Source: Palsa-1150 sp964531095 (GTDB lineage Bacteria; Myxococcota_A; Polyangia; Polyangiales; Polyangiaceae). From it: 64,000 nucleotides of DNA. Location of the stretch: contig CAZHED010000030.1 in assembly GCA_964531095.1 (NCBI GenBank), forward strand, positions 1-64,000, written 5' to 3'. A program made the translations under genes and the position numbers. How positions within the stretch are numbered: the first letter of the stretch is position 1; every line of letters begins with the position of its first letter. Positions 1-9,137 of the stretch are shown here, one piece after another. The notes beneath the pieces were generated by a model. That model was not told where the DNA came from. It saw only the letters and a program-made list of their open reading frames with translations, and did not search any database.

Positions 1-10
1 GGGTTGCCAA

Positions 11-1345
11 TCAGTGTACGCGCTGCACCCCGTTGGCGCCAAGCTTCGAGCCACGCGCTTCTCGCACACGCGCGATTCGGATGGGCTCCGAGCCCGCTTC
101 CTTATCGGGCAAGCAAGAAGCGATCAGCCGCTCATAGCGATCGAGCCCCGATGACAAGCCGAAATGCGGCGCGGTCACGTCGCGCGCCGCGCGCAGCTGC
201 GCGACGTCGACCACGGAGCCGGCAATCGCGCGCGCGGCACGCTGCAGCTCCCCCTCATCGACCGAACGCAAGACACATCCGGAGCCCGCGCGCTCGACCC
301 AACGGGCCGCGTCGGAGTTGCAGCCGAAGAACATCGGGCGCACGCCGGCGGCGAAGAACTCGGCGAGCTTCGTCGGCATCTTCGCGCGATTCGCGGCCGT
401 TTCGGGGACCAGCAGGAGCCCCCAGTCGATCCATTGGAGCCAATCGGGCATCCGCGAATGCTCGGCATACGCGACCGTGGCCCGATCCGAAGGGATGCCC
501 ACGGCCTGCAGGGCGGCTTCGTACTCGCGCTGCTGCGCCGACAGAATGAGCAGATGCGTCGTGGGGCTCATTTGCGTCGCGAGCTTCGCGAGCGACAGCG
601 TCTCTTTCACGAAGTAGGTGCCATTGAGCGCCCCCACGATGCCCATCACGGTCCGGCCGGCGAGGCGCCCTCGGATCGCGGCCGGAACGCACGCGCTTTC
701 GACCGGTTTCGCAGGACGAGTGTCACGGAGCGAAAACGCATCGTAATCGGCGCACGTGGGGATCACGTCGAGCCAGCGGGGAGGCGGGCCGAAGAGCCCC
801 GACGCGACGTCCGCCGCCTGAACGGACGTGAGCGTCACGACGGCCTTTGCGGAGCGAAAGAGCGTCTGCTCGACGAGCTTGCCCGCCGCGTACGACGCCG
901 CCGTGGAAAACCAGCCGCCGGGACCGGAGCGCTCTTCGATCCAGTAGCCGCGCGCGTCGAACACGTAGGGCAGCCCGCGCAGCCGTTGAAGCGCCTTGGC
1001 GACGATGGCGCTCTGGTAGCCGCGCGCGTGAACGAGCTGGATGCCTTCGCGGCGCGTGACGGTCAGGGCCTCGGTGGCGACCCGCGCCAGGATCTGCGCC
1101 GCGCGCCGCGGCGTGGCCATCGATCCCTCGCGCCGAAGGGCCGTCCACGCCACGCCAGCCGGGCGCAGCATGTCGTCGACCGCCCTGCGGAGCTCGGCGT
1201 TGTCGAGATCGGCCGCCCGCTCGACGGAGAGAAGGTGGTACCGAAGCCCCCGCCGCGAAAGGCCCGCGAGGACGCGCACGACTTGCGAGAAGAGCAAAGG
1301 CTGCAGCACGCCGTCGAAAGAGACGTAGAGGACGTCCGCGGCCAT
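11..1345 (-). CDS. Glycosyltransferase family 4-like protein
   Basis: A 444-residue protein with the two-Rossmann layout of GT-B glycosyltransferases. The N-terminal half opens with a hydrophobic strand (VLYVSFDG) followed by a region typical of acceptor-binding domains. The C-terminal half has the GT4-style donor site, with PTKLAEFFAAG near residue 335 and the pattern E..AxGxxP. It probably transfers a sugar from a nucleotide sugar during surface polysaccharide assembly; donor and acceptor cannot be read from sequence. It is divergent from an asparagine-synthase-type gene across about 115 bp, and such pairs are common in capsule, O-antigen and exopolysaccharide loci, most of which here would lie left of the window. 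The stop lies 10 bases from the window edge. Family call is firm, specificity unknown. Confidence 0.85.
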   Translation of the reverse strand: MAADVLYVSFDGVLQPLLFSQVVRVLAGLSRRGLRYHLLSVERAADLDNAELRRAVDDMLRPAGVAWTALRREGSMATPRRAAQILARVATEALTVTRREGIQLVHARGYQSAIVAKALQRLRGLPYVFDARGYWIEERSGPGGWFSTAASYAAGKLVEQTLFRSAKAVVTLTSVQAADVASGLFGPPPRWLDVIPTCADYDAFSLRDTRPAKPVESACVPAAIRGRLAGRTVMGIVGALNGTYFVKETLSLAKLATQMSPTTHLLILSAQQREYEAALQAVGIPSDRATVAYAEHSRMPDWLQWIDWGLLLVPETAANRAKMPTKLAEFFAAGVRPMFFGCNSDAARWVERAGSGCVLRSVDEGELQRAARAIAGSVVDVAQLRAARDVTAPHFGLSSGLDRYERLIASCLPDKEAGSEPIRIARVREARGSKLGANGVQRVH

Positions 1346-1459
1346 GGCTCGCCGGTGGGTGTACCCAAGCGGCGACCCCAGGACAAGTGCGGGGACCCGC
1401 GCGGCCGAAGCGCTGGCCGGCAGCGCGGGCGTGCGCTACTGACGCTCCGCGGGCCATCG

Positions 1460-3352
1460 ATGTGCGGGATCTTCGGGGCGGTATTCACGCAAGCGAGCGA
1501 GCGCGTGGATGTCGAAGGTGTGCTCCGCGCGCTCCACCATCGCGGCCCCGATTCGCACGGAACGTTCCGATCCCAGGACGCCGTCCTCGCCCACACCCGA
1601 TTGGCCATTTTGGATCTGAGCGAGGGCGGCCACCAGCCGATGGCGAGCGCCGACGGCCGCTACGTCACCGTCTTCAACGGCGAGATTTACAACCATCACG
1701 ACCTGCGTCGTGACCTCGAGAGCCGCGGCGTTCGATTTCGCTCGCGGTCGGACACCGAAGTGATCGTCGAAGGCTACGCCGCCGGCGGAGCGCGTTTTCT
1801 CGAGCGCCTCGACGGGATGTTCGCGCTGGCCATCGTCGACGCCGTCGATCGGCGGCTGGTCCTCTTGCGCGATCGAACCGGCAAAAAGCCGCTCTATTAT
1901 TCGTGGCAGTCCGGTTCGTTGCGGTTCGCGTCCGAAATCCGGGCCCTGCTCGCGTCGGGGCTCTCGGCGACGATCGACGTAACCCAGCTGCCGCTTCTCC
2001 TTGCCCTCGGCTACGTCCCGGCCCCGGACACGCTCTACGCGGGGATTCGCCAGCTGCCCCCCGCGTCGATCCTCACGCTCGACGCGGGCAGGGAGCCGAT
2101 CGTCCGAACGTATTGGGCCGCCCGCTTCGATGGGCCGCGCCACCCCGTATCGGAGGAAGAGGCGCGGCACGAAGTCCGTCGCCTGGTCGATGAGTCGGTG
2201 CGCCGGCGCATGGAGGCGGACGTCCCCCTCGGCGCGTTTCTCTCGGGCGGAATCGACTCGACCATCGTGGTCGGGCTGATGGCGCGGGCGTCGACCCAGC
2301 CGATCAAAACGTTTTCGATCGGCTTTTCCGGCGACCGGCGGTTCGACGAGACCGAGTTCGCGCGCGCCGCCGCGACGGCGTTCGCGACCGATCACACGGA
2401 GTTCGTCGTCGACCCGAGCTCCTTCGAGCTGATCGATCCGCTCGTCGAAGTGTACGACGGCCCTTTCGGCGACGCGTCGGCGATCCCTACGTCCATCGTC
2501 GCCCGGCTCACGCGTGCGCACGTGACCGTGGCGCTCGGCGGCGACGGCGGCGACGAGCTTTTCTGCGGATATCCACGGTTCCTCGCCGCCGAGGCGGGTG
2601 ACCGCGTTCCGGCGGCCCTCTTGCGCCAGGCCGCGCGCGCCGCAAGCCTCGTCTCCGATGCGGGATCACCGCGGTCGCTTCTGCGCAGGGCCAAGCGCAT
2701 GCTCACGACCCTCGCGCAGCCCCTGCCGCAACGAATGCTCCGCTGGCAATCCTTCTTCGTCGACGATCTGGAGGGGCTGATGCAGCCCCGGCTCCGGGAG
2801 CGGGCCGATCCCGCCGCGGCGTCCGATTGGATCGACCGGGTCGCGGGCGCCTGCGGACATGGCTCGCCCCTCGCCATGGCGCTGGGCATCAACTTCATGT
2901 CGTATCTCCCCTACGATTTGCTCGTCAAATCCGACCGGGCGGCGATGCTGCACAGCCTCGAGCTGAGGTCGCCTTTTCTCGACACGGCCCTCATCGAGTA
3001 CGTCACCGCGTTGCCCGACCGCATGAAGCGCCGCGGTCTCACGACCAAGTGGATCTTGCGCCGTGCATTCGCCGACCTGGTGCCCCCGGCCATTCAACGA
3101 AGGGGCAAGATGGGATTCGGCGTCCCGCTCGGCACGTGGTTTCGAACGGGGCTGCGCGACTACGTCCGCGACACGTTTGCTCCGTCGGCTCGTCTGTACG
3201 AGTACGTGCGCCCGGACGTGGTCCGCCGGCTTCTCGACGAGCACGAAGCGGGCGTGCAAGACCACGAGTACAAGATGTGGCTGCTCATCACCGTCGAGCG
3301 CTGGCTTCAGCTCCTGCCGACCTGGGGCGCAGCCACGCTCCCCGGGGCATAA
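1460..3352 (+). CDS. asnB: Asparagine synthase (glutamine-hydrolysing), AsnB family
   Basis: A 630-residue class II amidotransferase. I chose the ATG that gives MCGIFGA, because Cys2 must become the N-terminal nucleophile of the glutaminase domain; the frame is open far upstream but that part is antisense shadow of the glycosyltransferase. The glutaminase domain covers roughly residues 1-200. The synthetase domain carries the pyrophosphate loop SGGIDST, used to adenylate aspartate or another carboxylate. Length fits the AsnB members found in exopolysaccharide and exosortase loci, where the product may be an amidated sugar acid rather than free asparagine. No clear Shine-Dalgarno precedes the start. 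The neighbouring glycosyltransferase favours a surface-polysaccharide role, but this is inference. Confidence 0.9.
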   Translation: MCGIFGAVFTQASERVDVEGVLRALHHRGPDSHGTFRSQDAVLAHTRLAILDLSEGGHQPMASADGRYVTVFNGEIYNHHDLRRDLESRGVRFRSRSDTEVIVEGYAAGGARFLERLDGMFALAIVDAVDRRLVLLRDRTGKKPLYYSWQSGSLRFASEIRALLASGLSATIDVTQLPLLLALGYVPAPDTLYAGIRQLPPASILTLDAGREPIVRTYWAARFDGPRHPVSEEEARHEVRRLVDESVRRRMEADVPLGAFLSGGIDSTIVVGLMARASTQPIKTFSIGFSGDRRFDETEFARAAATAFATDHTEFVVDPSSFELIDPLVEVYDGPFGDASAIPTSIVARLTRAHVTVALGGDGGDELFCGYPRFLAAEAGDRVPAALLRQAARAASLVSDAGSPRSLLRRAKRMLTTLAQPLPQRMLRWQSFFVDDLEGLMQPRLRERADPAAASDWIDRVAGACGHGSPLAMALGINFMSYLPYDLLVKSDRAAMLHSLELRSPFLDTALIEYVTALPDRMKRRGLTTKWILRRAFADLVPPAIQRRGKMGFGVPLGTWFRTGLRDYVRDTFAPSARLYEYVRPDVVRRLLDEHEAGVQDHEYKMWLLITVERWLQLLPTWGAATLPGA

Positions 3353-3445
3353 CGCCTGCTGACGGCTGGGGCGTCGGGGGGGGGAGCGCAGGCGGAGCGG
3401 AGGCAGCACCCGGGTAAAGCGTGGTAGGTTGGCCCACATACGCGC

Positions 3446-5155
3446 ATGCCATCGCGAGGCCGCGAATACCAGCCGGGGGAGCACGTGCCGGGGACGGTCT
3501 ACGAGGTCGTGCGCCTGATCGGCGCCGGCGGGATGGGCACCGTCTACGACGTCGAGGACACGAGCATCGGCAAGCGGTACGTCCTCAAGACGCTGCACCC
3601 GCAGCTCGGCGCGCGAGAAGACGTCGCCCGCCGAATGCAGAAAGAGGCGCGCACCCTCGCGCGTCTGAACCACTCGAACATCGTCGAAGTGATCACCGCG
3701 GGCGTCACCGCCGACGATCTGCGTCTCCCGTATTACGTGATGGAACGGCTCAACGGTCAGTCGCTGCGCGTCGTGATCGAAAAGAAGGGGCAGCTCGAGC
3801 TTCCGCACGCCTACCACATCGGCATCGATCTGCTCGACGCGCTCGATCACGCCCACGACAAAGGCGTCATCCACCGCGACGTGAAGCCGGACAACATCTT
3901 TCTTCACCGGACGCCGGCCGGCGTGACCGTCACCAAGCTGCTCGACTTCGGGATCCTGTCGCTCCTCGACGGCACGGCGCGCGAGACGGGCGGGCGCTTC
4001 CTCGGCACCCTCCGCTACTCGGCCCCCGAGCAGCTTCGCGGCGAACGTCCGACGCCCAAGGTCGACGTGTACGCGGCCGGCTTGGTGCTCTACGAGATCA
4101 TCGCGGGCCGGGGCCCCTTCGACGAGGAGAAAGACCCTCAGGCGATCGGGGCCGCGCACCTGAACACGCCGCCGCCCATGCTGTCGCGCTTCGCGCCGGT
4201 CGCGCCCGAGCTCGAGGCGCTGATCATGGCGGCGCTGGCCAAAGACCCGGAGGCGAGACCCCGCGACGCGTTTGCGTTCGCGGCGAGCTTGCGCCGTCTC
4301 AAGCGCGCCTTGGCGGGATCGCAAGGGCGCGATTCGACGGAGGACCGGGCGACCGCCGCGGCGGTCATCGGGCCGGAGTCGGCCGCGTCGGGGTACGTCG
4401 ACGTGCGCGTGCCGTCGTCGGACGGCCCCTACGTCATTTCTCCGGCTCGCGGGCTCCGGCCGACGACCCAGACGCGCTTTCCGTTGACGACTTTGCCCGG
4501 GATCACGCCGCCGACCGTCGGGCCCCCGCTGGCGGATCCGCGCACCTCGGCGCCGACGGCGACTTCGCCGCGGTCGGTCGACCGCTTGGCCCGGACCAAC
4601 AGCCTCGCGCCCGACACGCTGCCCTCGCCGAAGCACGGCACCGAGCCGATCGACCTCGTCGCGCGGGCATCCCCCGGATCTTCGGTCGCCGGTGCTCCGT
4701 CGTCCGCGGGCGACGCGCTGCGCTGGCCCGACGAGCGCGTCTCGACGACCAGCGAAGCTCCGCAGGTGCAGACGCTGTCGGTTCCGGCGCCGCGGTCGCT
4801 GCGGTCGGCCGCGAAGATCGCTGGCGCCGCGGCGGTGGTGGGCGCGGGCGCCGCGATGGGAATCTTCGTGTTCGTCGGCCGTACGCCCACCAAGCCGGCA
4901 GCGGGGCCTCCGCAAGTGGGGGTCACCGCCTCGGTGGCGCCGCCCGCGAGTGTGGTCGCCGCCGTTCCTCCGCCGGGAGCTCCGTCCGCCGAGCCGGTTG
5001 CGCCTCGCGAGGCGCCCGTCGCGAGCAGCGAGCCCACCGCTTCTTCGACCCCGGTCGCCGGGCCGCCGCGTGCAAAGCCGCGGGCGCTGGCGTCTGCCAC
5101 AGCGAAACCGGCGGCTCCCAAGCCGCGCCTCGATCGGCCTGGACCCGGGTTCTGA
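3446..5155 (+). CDS. Membrane-anchored Ser/Thr protein kinase (PknB-like)
   Basis: A 569-residue Hanks-type kinase. The glycine loop GAGGMGTVY lies at residues 26-34, the ATP-binding lysine is K48, the catalytic loop HRDVKPDN is at 143-150 and DFG at 167-169, so all key residues are present. The kinase domain ends near residue 290. A Pro/Ser/Thr-rich linker follows to about 450, then one hydrophobic segment (IAGAAAVVGAGAAMGIFVFVG, about 455-475) and an Ala/Pro-rich outer tail. The predicted topology is a cytoplasmic kinase with a periplasmic tail that has no recognisable sensor fold. It converges on the helicase gene 30 bp away. Substrates are unknown; myxobacteria encode many such kinases. 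Confidence 0.93.
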   Translation: MPSRGREYQPGEHVPGTVYEVVRLIGAGGMGTVYDVEDTSIGKRYVLKTLHPQLGAREDVARRMQKEARTLARLNHSNIVEVITAGVTADDLRLPYYVMERLNGQSLRVVIEKKGQLELPHAYHIGIDLLDALDHAHDKGVIHRDVKPDNIFLHRTPAGVTVTKLLDFGILSLLDGTARETGGRFLGTLRYSAPEQLRGERPTPKVDVYAAGLVLYEIIAGRGPFDEEKDPQAIGAAHLNTPPPMLSRFAPVAPELEALIMAALAKDPEARPRDAFAFAASLRRLKRALAGSQGRDSTEDRATAAAVIGPESAASGYVDVRVPSSDGPYVISPARGLRPTTQTRFPLTTLPGITPPTVGPPLADPRTSAPTATSPRSVDRLARTNSLAPDTLPSPKHGTEPIDLVARASPGSSVAGAPSSAGDALRWPDERVSTTSEAPQVQTLSVPAPRSLRSAAKIAGAAAVVGAGAAMGIFVFVGRTPTKPAAGPPQVGVTASVAPPASVVAAVPPPGAPSAEPVAPREAPVASSEPTASSTPVAGPPRAKPRALASATAKPAAPKPRLDRPGPGF

Positions 5156-5161
5156 AGGGCT

Positions 5162-5175
5162 CGGCCACGGGGCCG
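5162..5175. terminator. Short GC hairpin between convergent genes
   Basis: A 5-bp perfect stem (CGGCC/GGCCG) with a 4-base loop lies in the 30-bp gap between the convergent kinase and helicase genes. There is no U-tract. It may act as a weak bidirectional terminator, but short GC palindromes are common by chance at this base composition. Confidence 0.3.
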
Positions 5176-5185
5176 TCCGCTCCGG

Positions 5186-7753
5186 TCACCTCGGACGCAT
5201 GCGCGGAGCAGGCTTGGTCGGGTCTTCGGGCCACGAGTGCCTCGGGTAGCGGCGCATCAGCTCTTTGCGTACTCCCGGGTAGTGGCGCTGCCAGAACCCG
5301 GCGAGGTCGGTCGTTACCTGGACCGCCCGCCCGTTGGGAGCCAAGAGCTCGAGCACGATCGCGGCGCGACCGCCCAAGCGCGGTCCGTCGGTCATGCCGA
5401 AGAAGTCTTGCAAGCGGGAGGCGATGCTGGGCGGCTTGCCGGCCTCGTAGTGGACGGTGACCGAGCGGCCCGCGGCGAGGGTGACCCGCTCCGGAGCCAG
5501 CCGGTCCACTTCGGCGGCGCGTGCGCCGGTTGAAGCTCGTAGCGCATCGAGGAGACCTGCGGCGCGGAGCTCGGCGAAGCTCGCGCGTCCGTGGCAAAGG
5601 TCCACAAGGGCTGCGCGGACCGCGTCGTCGTCGGGCGCAGCGATCGACGGCTGGACGCTTGCCGCATACCGCGCCCGAGCCAGCCATCGATCGAGCGCAC
5701 CGTCCGCCGCGAACGCCCCGGTTCCCGCGGCGAGGGCCGCCTGGGCGAGGACGCGGGAGGCCTCTTCGGGGGTCGGCTCGGCCTTCTCCGACTCATGCAG
5801 CACGAGCTGCTCCCATGCGATCGACTCCCGCGCTTGCGCGCGCTCGGCCTGCGCGTTCCAGGTGACCTCGCGCCGCTCCTTCACGTCGCCGGGGAAGAGA
5901 TCGATCAGCCACTCGGGCTCGATGGCGCTTGCGAGTCGAACGACCACGGCGGCACGGGCTCCGCCCCCTGCTCCGCCAGGGCCTTGCGCCCGCTCTTCCG
6001 CTTCGAGCGCGACCAGCCACTCGGCGTCGCGGACGACGCTGGTCTCGGCGAGCTCCGCCGACCCGCCGGCGGCGAGCGCGATCTGCCGCCCGCCCGCGCG
6101 AACGCGCTTGGCCACGCGATCCGGGTAGCCGGCGAGGAGCGCCATGCAAAGCGCGCCCTCGGCATCGGTTGCCGCGGGCGAGCGGCGGCGATCGCAGGCG
6201 CGCGCGAGCTGGGACGCGGCGCGGGCCACGGCGTGCGTCGCTCTCGCGTCGAGCTCGGCGGCGCGAACGGAGCCGGGGGAGAAGCGCGACTCCTGCACCT
6301 CCCGGAAGCGGTCGACGAGCGCGGCGATGTCCGAGCGATCGGTCGGCTCGTCGTGGACGCGTCCCGGGCCGAAGCGCTGCTTGCTCGAAGCGCGGATGTC
6401 TCCCTCGGAGAGAATCGCCGCCGCGACGCACGCGTCGTCGGCCACGCCGCGCCGCTCCCCCTCGACGACGACGCGCGCGACGCGCGGGTGAACGGCAAAT
6501 CGGAGCATCGCGCGACCCGTGTCGGTGATCGCACCCGCCGGGTCGATCGCGCCGAGCCGCGCGAGCAGATCCTCGGCCGCGCGGACGTGCGCCTCGGGCG
6601 GAGGCTCGAGCCAGGGGACGCTCCCGAACGTTCGCTCCGCCGCCGCGAGGGGCGGCAACGTCGCGATCTCCAGCCTGGTTTGGGCGAGGTCGAGGCGGCG
6701 AATCTCGGGCGCGTCGTGCTCGGGGCGCGAGTCGAAGTCGGCTCGCGTATAGAGGCGCAGGCACCGCCCCGCGCGCGTCCGCCCCGCTCGCCCCGCGCGC
6801 TGGGTTGCCGACGCCCGGCTCGCCTTTTCGACGCGCAGCCTGGGGAGCCCCGACCACGGCGCCTGCGACGCGACCCGCGCGAGCCCAGAATCGACGACCG
6901 CGAAGATGCCGTCGATGGTGACCGACGACTCCGCGACGTTCGTCGAGAGGATCACTTTGCGGCGGTCCGCCCGGAGAATGGCCTGGTCCTGCTCGTTGGG
7001 CGACAGGTCGCCGTGCAGCGGGACGACGAGCAGGTTCGCTTCGGCCGCGATCGTTTCGCACGCGTCGCGCGCGCGGCGGATCTCCGCCGCACCGGGGAGG
7101 AAGACGAGGACATCGCCGTCGAGGCCTTCGACCACCAGCCGGCGCACGGCGGAGGCGACCAGCGATGCGAGCGGGCGGTCTTCGGGGGCGGGGAGGTGCT
7201 CGACGGCGACGTCGAACCGCCGCCCCTCCGATCGCAGCACCGGGGCGCCGAGATACGAGGCGAGCGCCTCGGTGGCGAGGGTGGCGCTCATCACGACGAC
7301 GCGCAGGTCGGGGCGCCGGCTGCGCCGCAGGCGCTCGACGAGCGCGAGGGCGACGTCGCCTTGCAAGTGCCGCTCGTGGAATTCGTCGAGGACGACGGCC
7401 GAAACGCCGGCGAGATCGGGGGCGCCGAGCAGCTTGCGGCCGAGCACACCCTCGGTGACGAAGCGGATGCGCGTTCGCGCGCTCGACACGTCTTCGAAGC
7501 GCACTTGGTAGCCGACCGTTCCGCCGACGCTCTCGCCCAGCTCTTCGGCGACGCGCCGCGCGGCAAGGCGCGCCGCCAGGCGGCGCGGCTCGAGCACGAT
7601 GATCTCGCCCGGCGCGAGCCCCGAATCGAGGAGGGCTCGCGGGACGCGTGTCGTCTTGCCCGCCCCGGGGGGCGCTTCGATGACCAGGGTGGGATGGGTT
7701 CGCAGCGACGCGACGATCGCGGGCAGGAGCGGGTCGATCGGGAGCGGCTGCAT
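5186..7753 (-). CDS. hrpB: ATP-dependent helicase HrpB
   Basis: An 855-residue DEAH-type helicase of the HrpB family, matching the family's usual size of about 800-850. Walker A APPGAGKTT is at residues 27-35. Motif II reads DEFH at 123-126, the HrpB variant of DEAH, followed by a SAT motif III. The second RecA domain has the STNVAESSVTIDG and QRAGRAGR motifs used for nucleotide sensing and arginine fingers. The C-terminal part contains the HrpB-specific region. The biological role in most bacteria is poorly defined. The start lies 34 bp from the divergent murB start, so the two genes must share a very compact promoter region. Confidence 0.93.
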   Translation of the reverse strand: MQPLPIDPLLPAIVASLRTHPTLVIEAPPGAGKTTRVPRALLDSGLAPGEIIVLEPRRLAARLAARRVAEELGESVGGTVGYQVRFEDVSSARTRIRFVTEGVLGRKLLGAPDLAGVSAVVLDEFHERHLQGDVALALVERLRRSRRPDLRVVVMSATLATEALASYLGAPVLRSEGRRFDVAVEHLPAPEDRPLASLVASAVRRLVVEGLDGDVLVFLPGAAEIRRARDACETIAAEANLLVVPLHGDLSPNEQDQAILRADRRKVILSTNVAESSVTIDGIFAVVDSGLARVASQAPWSGLPRLRVEKASRASATQRAGRAGRTRAGRCLRLYTRADFDSRPEHDAPEIRRLDLAQTRLEIATLPPLAAAERTFGSVPWLEPPPEAHVRAAEDLLARLGAIDPAGAITDTGRAMLRFAVHPRVARVVVEGERRGVADDACVAAAILSEGDIRASSKQRFGPGRVHDEPTDRSDIAALVDRFREVQESRFSPGSVRAAELDARATHAVARAASQLARACDRRRSPAATDAEGALCMALLAGYPDRVAKRVRAGGRQIALAAGGSAELAETSVVRDAEWLVALEAEERAQGPGGAGGGARAAVVVRLASAIEPEWLIDLFPGDVKERREVTWNAQAERAQARESIAWEQLVLHESEKAEPTPEEASRVLAQAALAAGTGAFAADGALDRWLARARYAASVQPSIAAPDDDAVRAALVDLCHGRASFAELRAAGLLDALRASTGARAAEVDRLAPERVTLAAGRSVTVHYEAGKPPSIASRLQDFFGMTDGPRLGGRAAIVLELLAPNGRAVQVTTDLAGFWQRHYPGVRKELMRRYPRHSWPEDPTKPAPRMRPR

Positions 7754-7787
7754 CTATGGGGTCTCGTCTTCCTGTATTAAGAGCCCC

Positions 7788-8843
7788 ATGCGTCTTCGCA
7801 CGGCCGTTCCGCTGGCGCCGCTGACGACACTGCGCCTCGGCGGCGCGGCCGCGCGCATGGCCGACATCGAGGGCGAGCCGGACGTCGTCGACGCCGCGCG
7901 GGACGCGCAGTCCCGGGGCGAGGCGATGTTCGTGCTCGGAGCGGGGAGCAACGTCGTCGTCGCCGACGAAGGGTTTGCCGGGCTGGTCGCGCGAATGGCG
8001 GCCCGTGGCGTCGACGTCCGCCGGGAGGGCGGTCGGATCGTCGTGGACGTCGCGGCGGGCGAAATCTGGGACGATCTCGTCGCGCGCGCGGTGGACGAAG
8101 GCTGGTGCGGTGTCGAGTCGATGAGCGGCATCCCGGGATTGGTCGGCGCGACACCGATCCAGAACGTCGGCGCGTACGGCCAAGAAGTGTGCGAGACGAT
8201 CGCGCAGGTGCGTGCGTACGACCGCGCCCTCGGAGCCTTCGTGGATTTGGCTCCCCGCGACTGCGCCTTCGGGTACCGAAGCAGCGTGTTCAAGCGAAGC
8301 GAGCGCTGGATCGTGACGCGCGTGCGCTTTTCGTTCCAGCCGGGGCGCGACGCGCTCGTGCGGTACGGGGAGCTGGCGCGCGCTCTCTCGGTCGCCGAAG
8401 GGGCGAGCGCGCCATCGCGTCGGGTGCGCGAGAGCGTCCTCGCGCTCCGGCGGGCCAAAGGCATGGTGCTCGATCCGGGCGATCCCGAGTCGGTCAGCGC
8501 CGGGTCGTTCTTCGTCAATCCCATCGTCGACGCCTCCACCCTCGCGTCGATTGCGGCGCGGGCCGGCGCGCCGCCGCCGAGCTTCCCCGCTGGAGAAGGG
8601 CGCCACAAAGTCGCCGCGGGCTGGCTGGTCGAGCGCGCCGGCTTCGCCAAAGGGTGGGGCCAGGGACGGGTGGGGGTGTCGCGCAAGCATGCGCTCGCGC
8701 TGGTCCATCGCGGTGGGGCCACCACGGGTGAGCTCCTCGCGCTGGCCAGGGCGATTCGCGACGGCGTGCGCGCCTGCTTCGGCGTGACGCTCGAGCCCGA
8801 GCCCGTGCTCGTGGGCTGCTCATGGGAAGAGGGCAGCCTGTAA
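7788..8843 (+). CDS. murB: UDP-N-acetylmuramate dehydrogenase
   Basis: A 351-residue FAD enzyme that reduces UDP-GlcNAc-enolpyruvate to UDP-MurNAc in peptidoglycan synthesis. The FAD-binding segment GAGSNVVVADEG is near residue 55. The catalytic region shows GYRSS, with the conserved Tyr-Arg pair, and later AGSFFVNP, whose Ser is the proton donor in MurB. I took the ATG at 7788 (MRLRTAVPL) because it directly precedes the conserved PLTTLRLGG region; the frame upstream is antisense to hrpB. It is not in a mur/dcw cluster here. The 3' end overlaps by 24 bp the convergent small membrane-protein gene, which probably forces tight transcriptional control between them. Confidence 0.95.
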   Translation: MRLRTAVPLAPLTTLRLGGAAARMADIEGEPDVVDAARDAQSRGEAMFVLGAGSNVVVADEGFAGLVARMAARGVDVRREGGRIVVDVAAGEIWDDLVARAVDEGWCGVESMSGIPGLVGATPIQNVGAYGQEVCETIAQVRAYDRALGAFVDLAPRDCAFGYRSSVFKRSERWIVTRVRFSFQPGRDALVRYGELARALSVAEGASAPSRRVRESVLALRRAKGMVLDPGDPESVSAGSFFVNPIVDASTLASIAARAGAPPPSFPAGEGRHKVAAGWLVERAGFAKGWGQGRVGVSRKHALALVHRGGATTGELLALARAIRDGVRACFGVTLEPEPVLVGCSWEEGSL

Positions 8844-9137
8844 CGCGAGCAGTGCCGCCGCGATCCCGACGGCGGGACCGAGCGCCCGCGCGCATCCTTC
8901 GACGTGCCGTTGCGCGAGCGGCACCACGGCGAAGGCCGCGATGCCCCCCGCGTAGCCCACGGTCCACACGCGCCAGAAATAGCCGGCGTGCGCGCTCCAC
9001 ACGACCCCGGCGGGGTTCGGATCGGGATACACGGCGAACTGGATCGACCGCACGACGGCGTACGCGGCCACGGCGCCGACGAGCCCCCACGCGAGCGAGA
9101 GGGCGAACGGGACGAGCGCCGGGCCGTCGCGCTTCAG
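8820..9137 (-). CDS. Small three-TM membrane protein, last gene of radical SAM operon
   Basis: About 105 residues with three hydrophobic segments (around 8-28, 45-65 and 80-100) and a short PDPNPAG loop. No ATG, GTG or TTG start fits upstream of the first segment. The frame begins at a CTG that overlaps the radical SAM stop as CTGA (9134-9137), which copies the translational-coupling geometry of the two upstream junctions, so I propose a coupled CTG start. A downstream GTG would cut into the first helix. No family is recognised; position suggests a membrane partner such as an export or anchoring factor for the peptide encoded upstream. Existence is likely because codon bias and hydrophobicity are coherent; the start is uncertain. 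Confidence 0.6.
   Translation of the reverse strand: MKRDGPALVPFALSLAWGLVGAVAAYAVVRSIQFAVYPDPNPAGVVWSAHAGYFWRVWTVGYAGGIAAFAVVPLAQRHVEGCARALGPAVGIAAALLALQAALFP

Noticed and set aside
164..1459. Upstream extension of the asnB frame
   Set aside because: Antisense to the glycosyltransferase; Cys2 nucleophile requires the MCGIFG start.
2666..4915. 749-aa minus-strand frame opposite the asnB and kinase genes
   Set aside because: Arg/Gly-rich composition from GC bias; opposite two genes with catalytic motifs.
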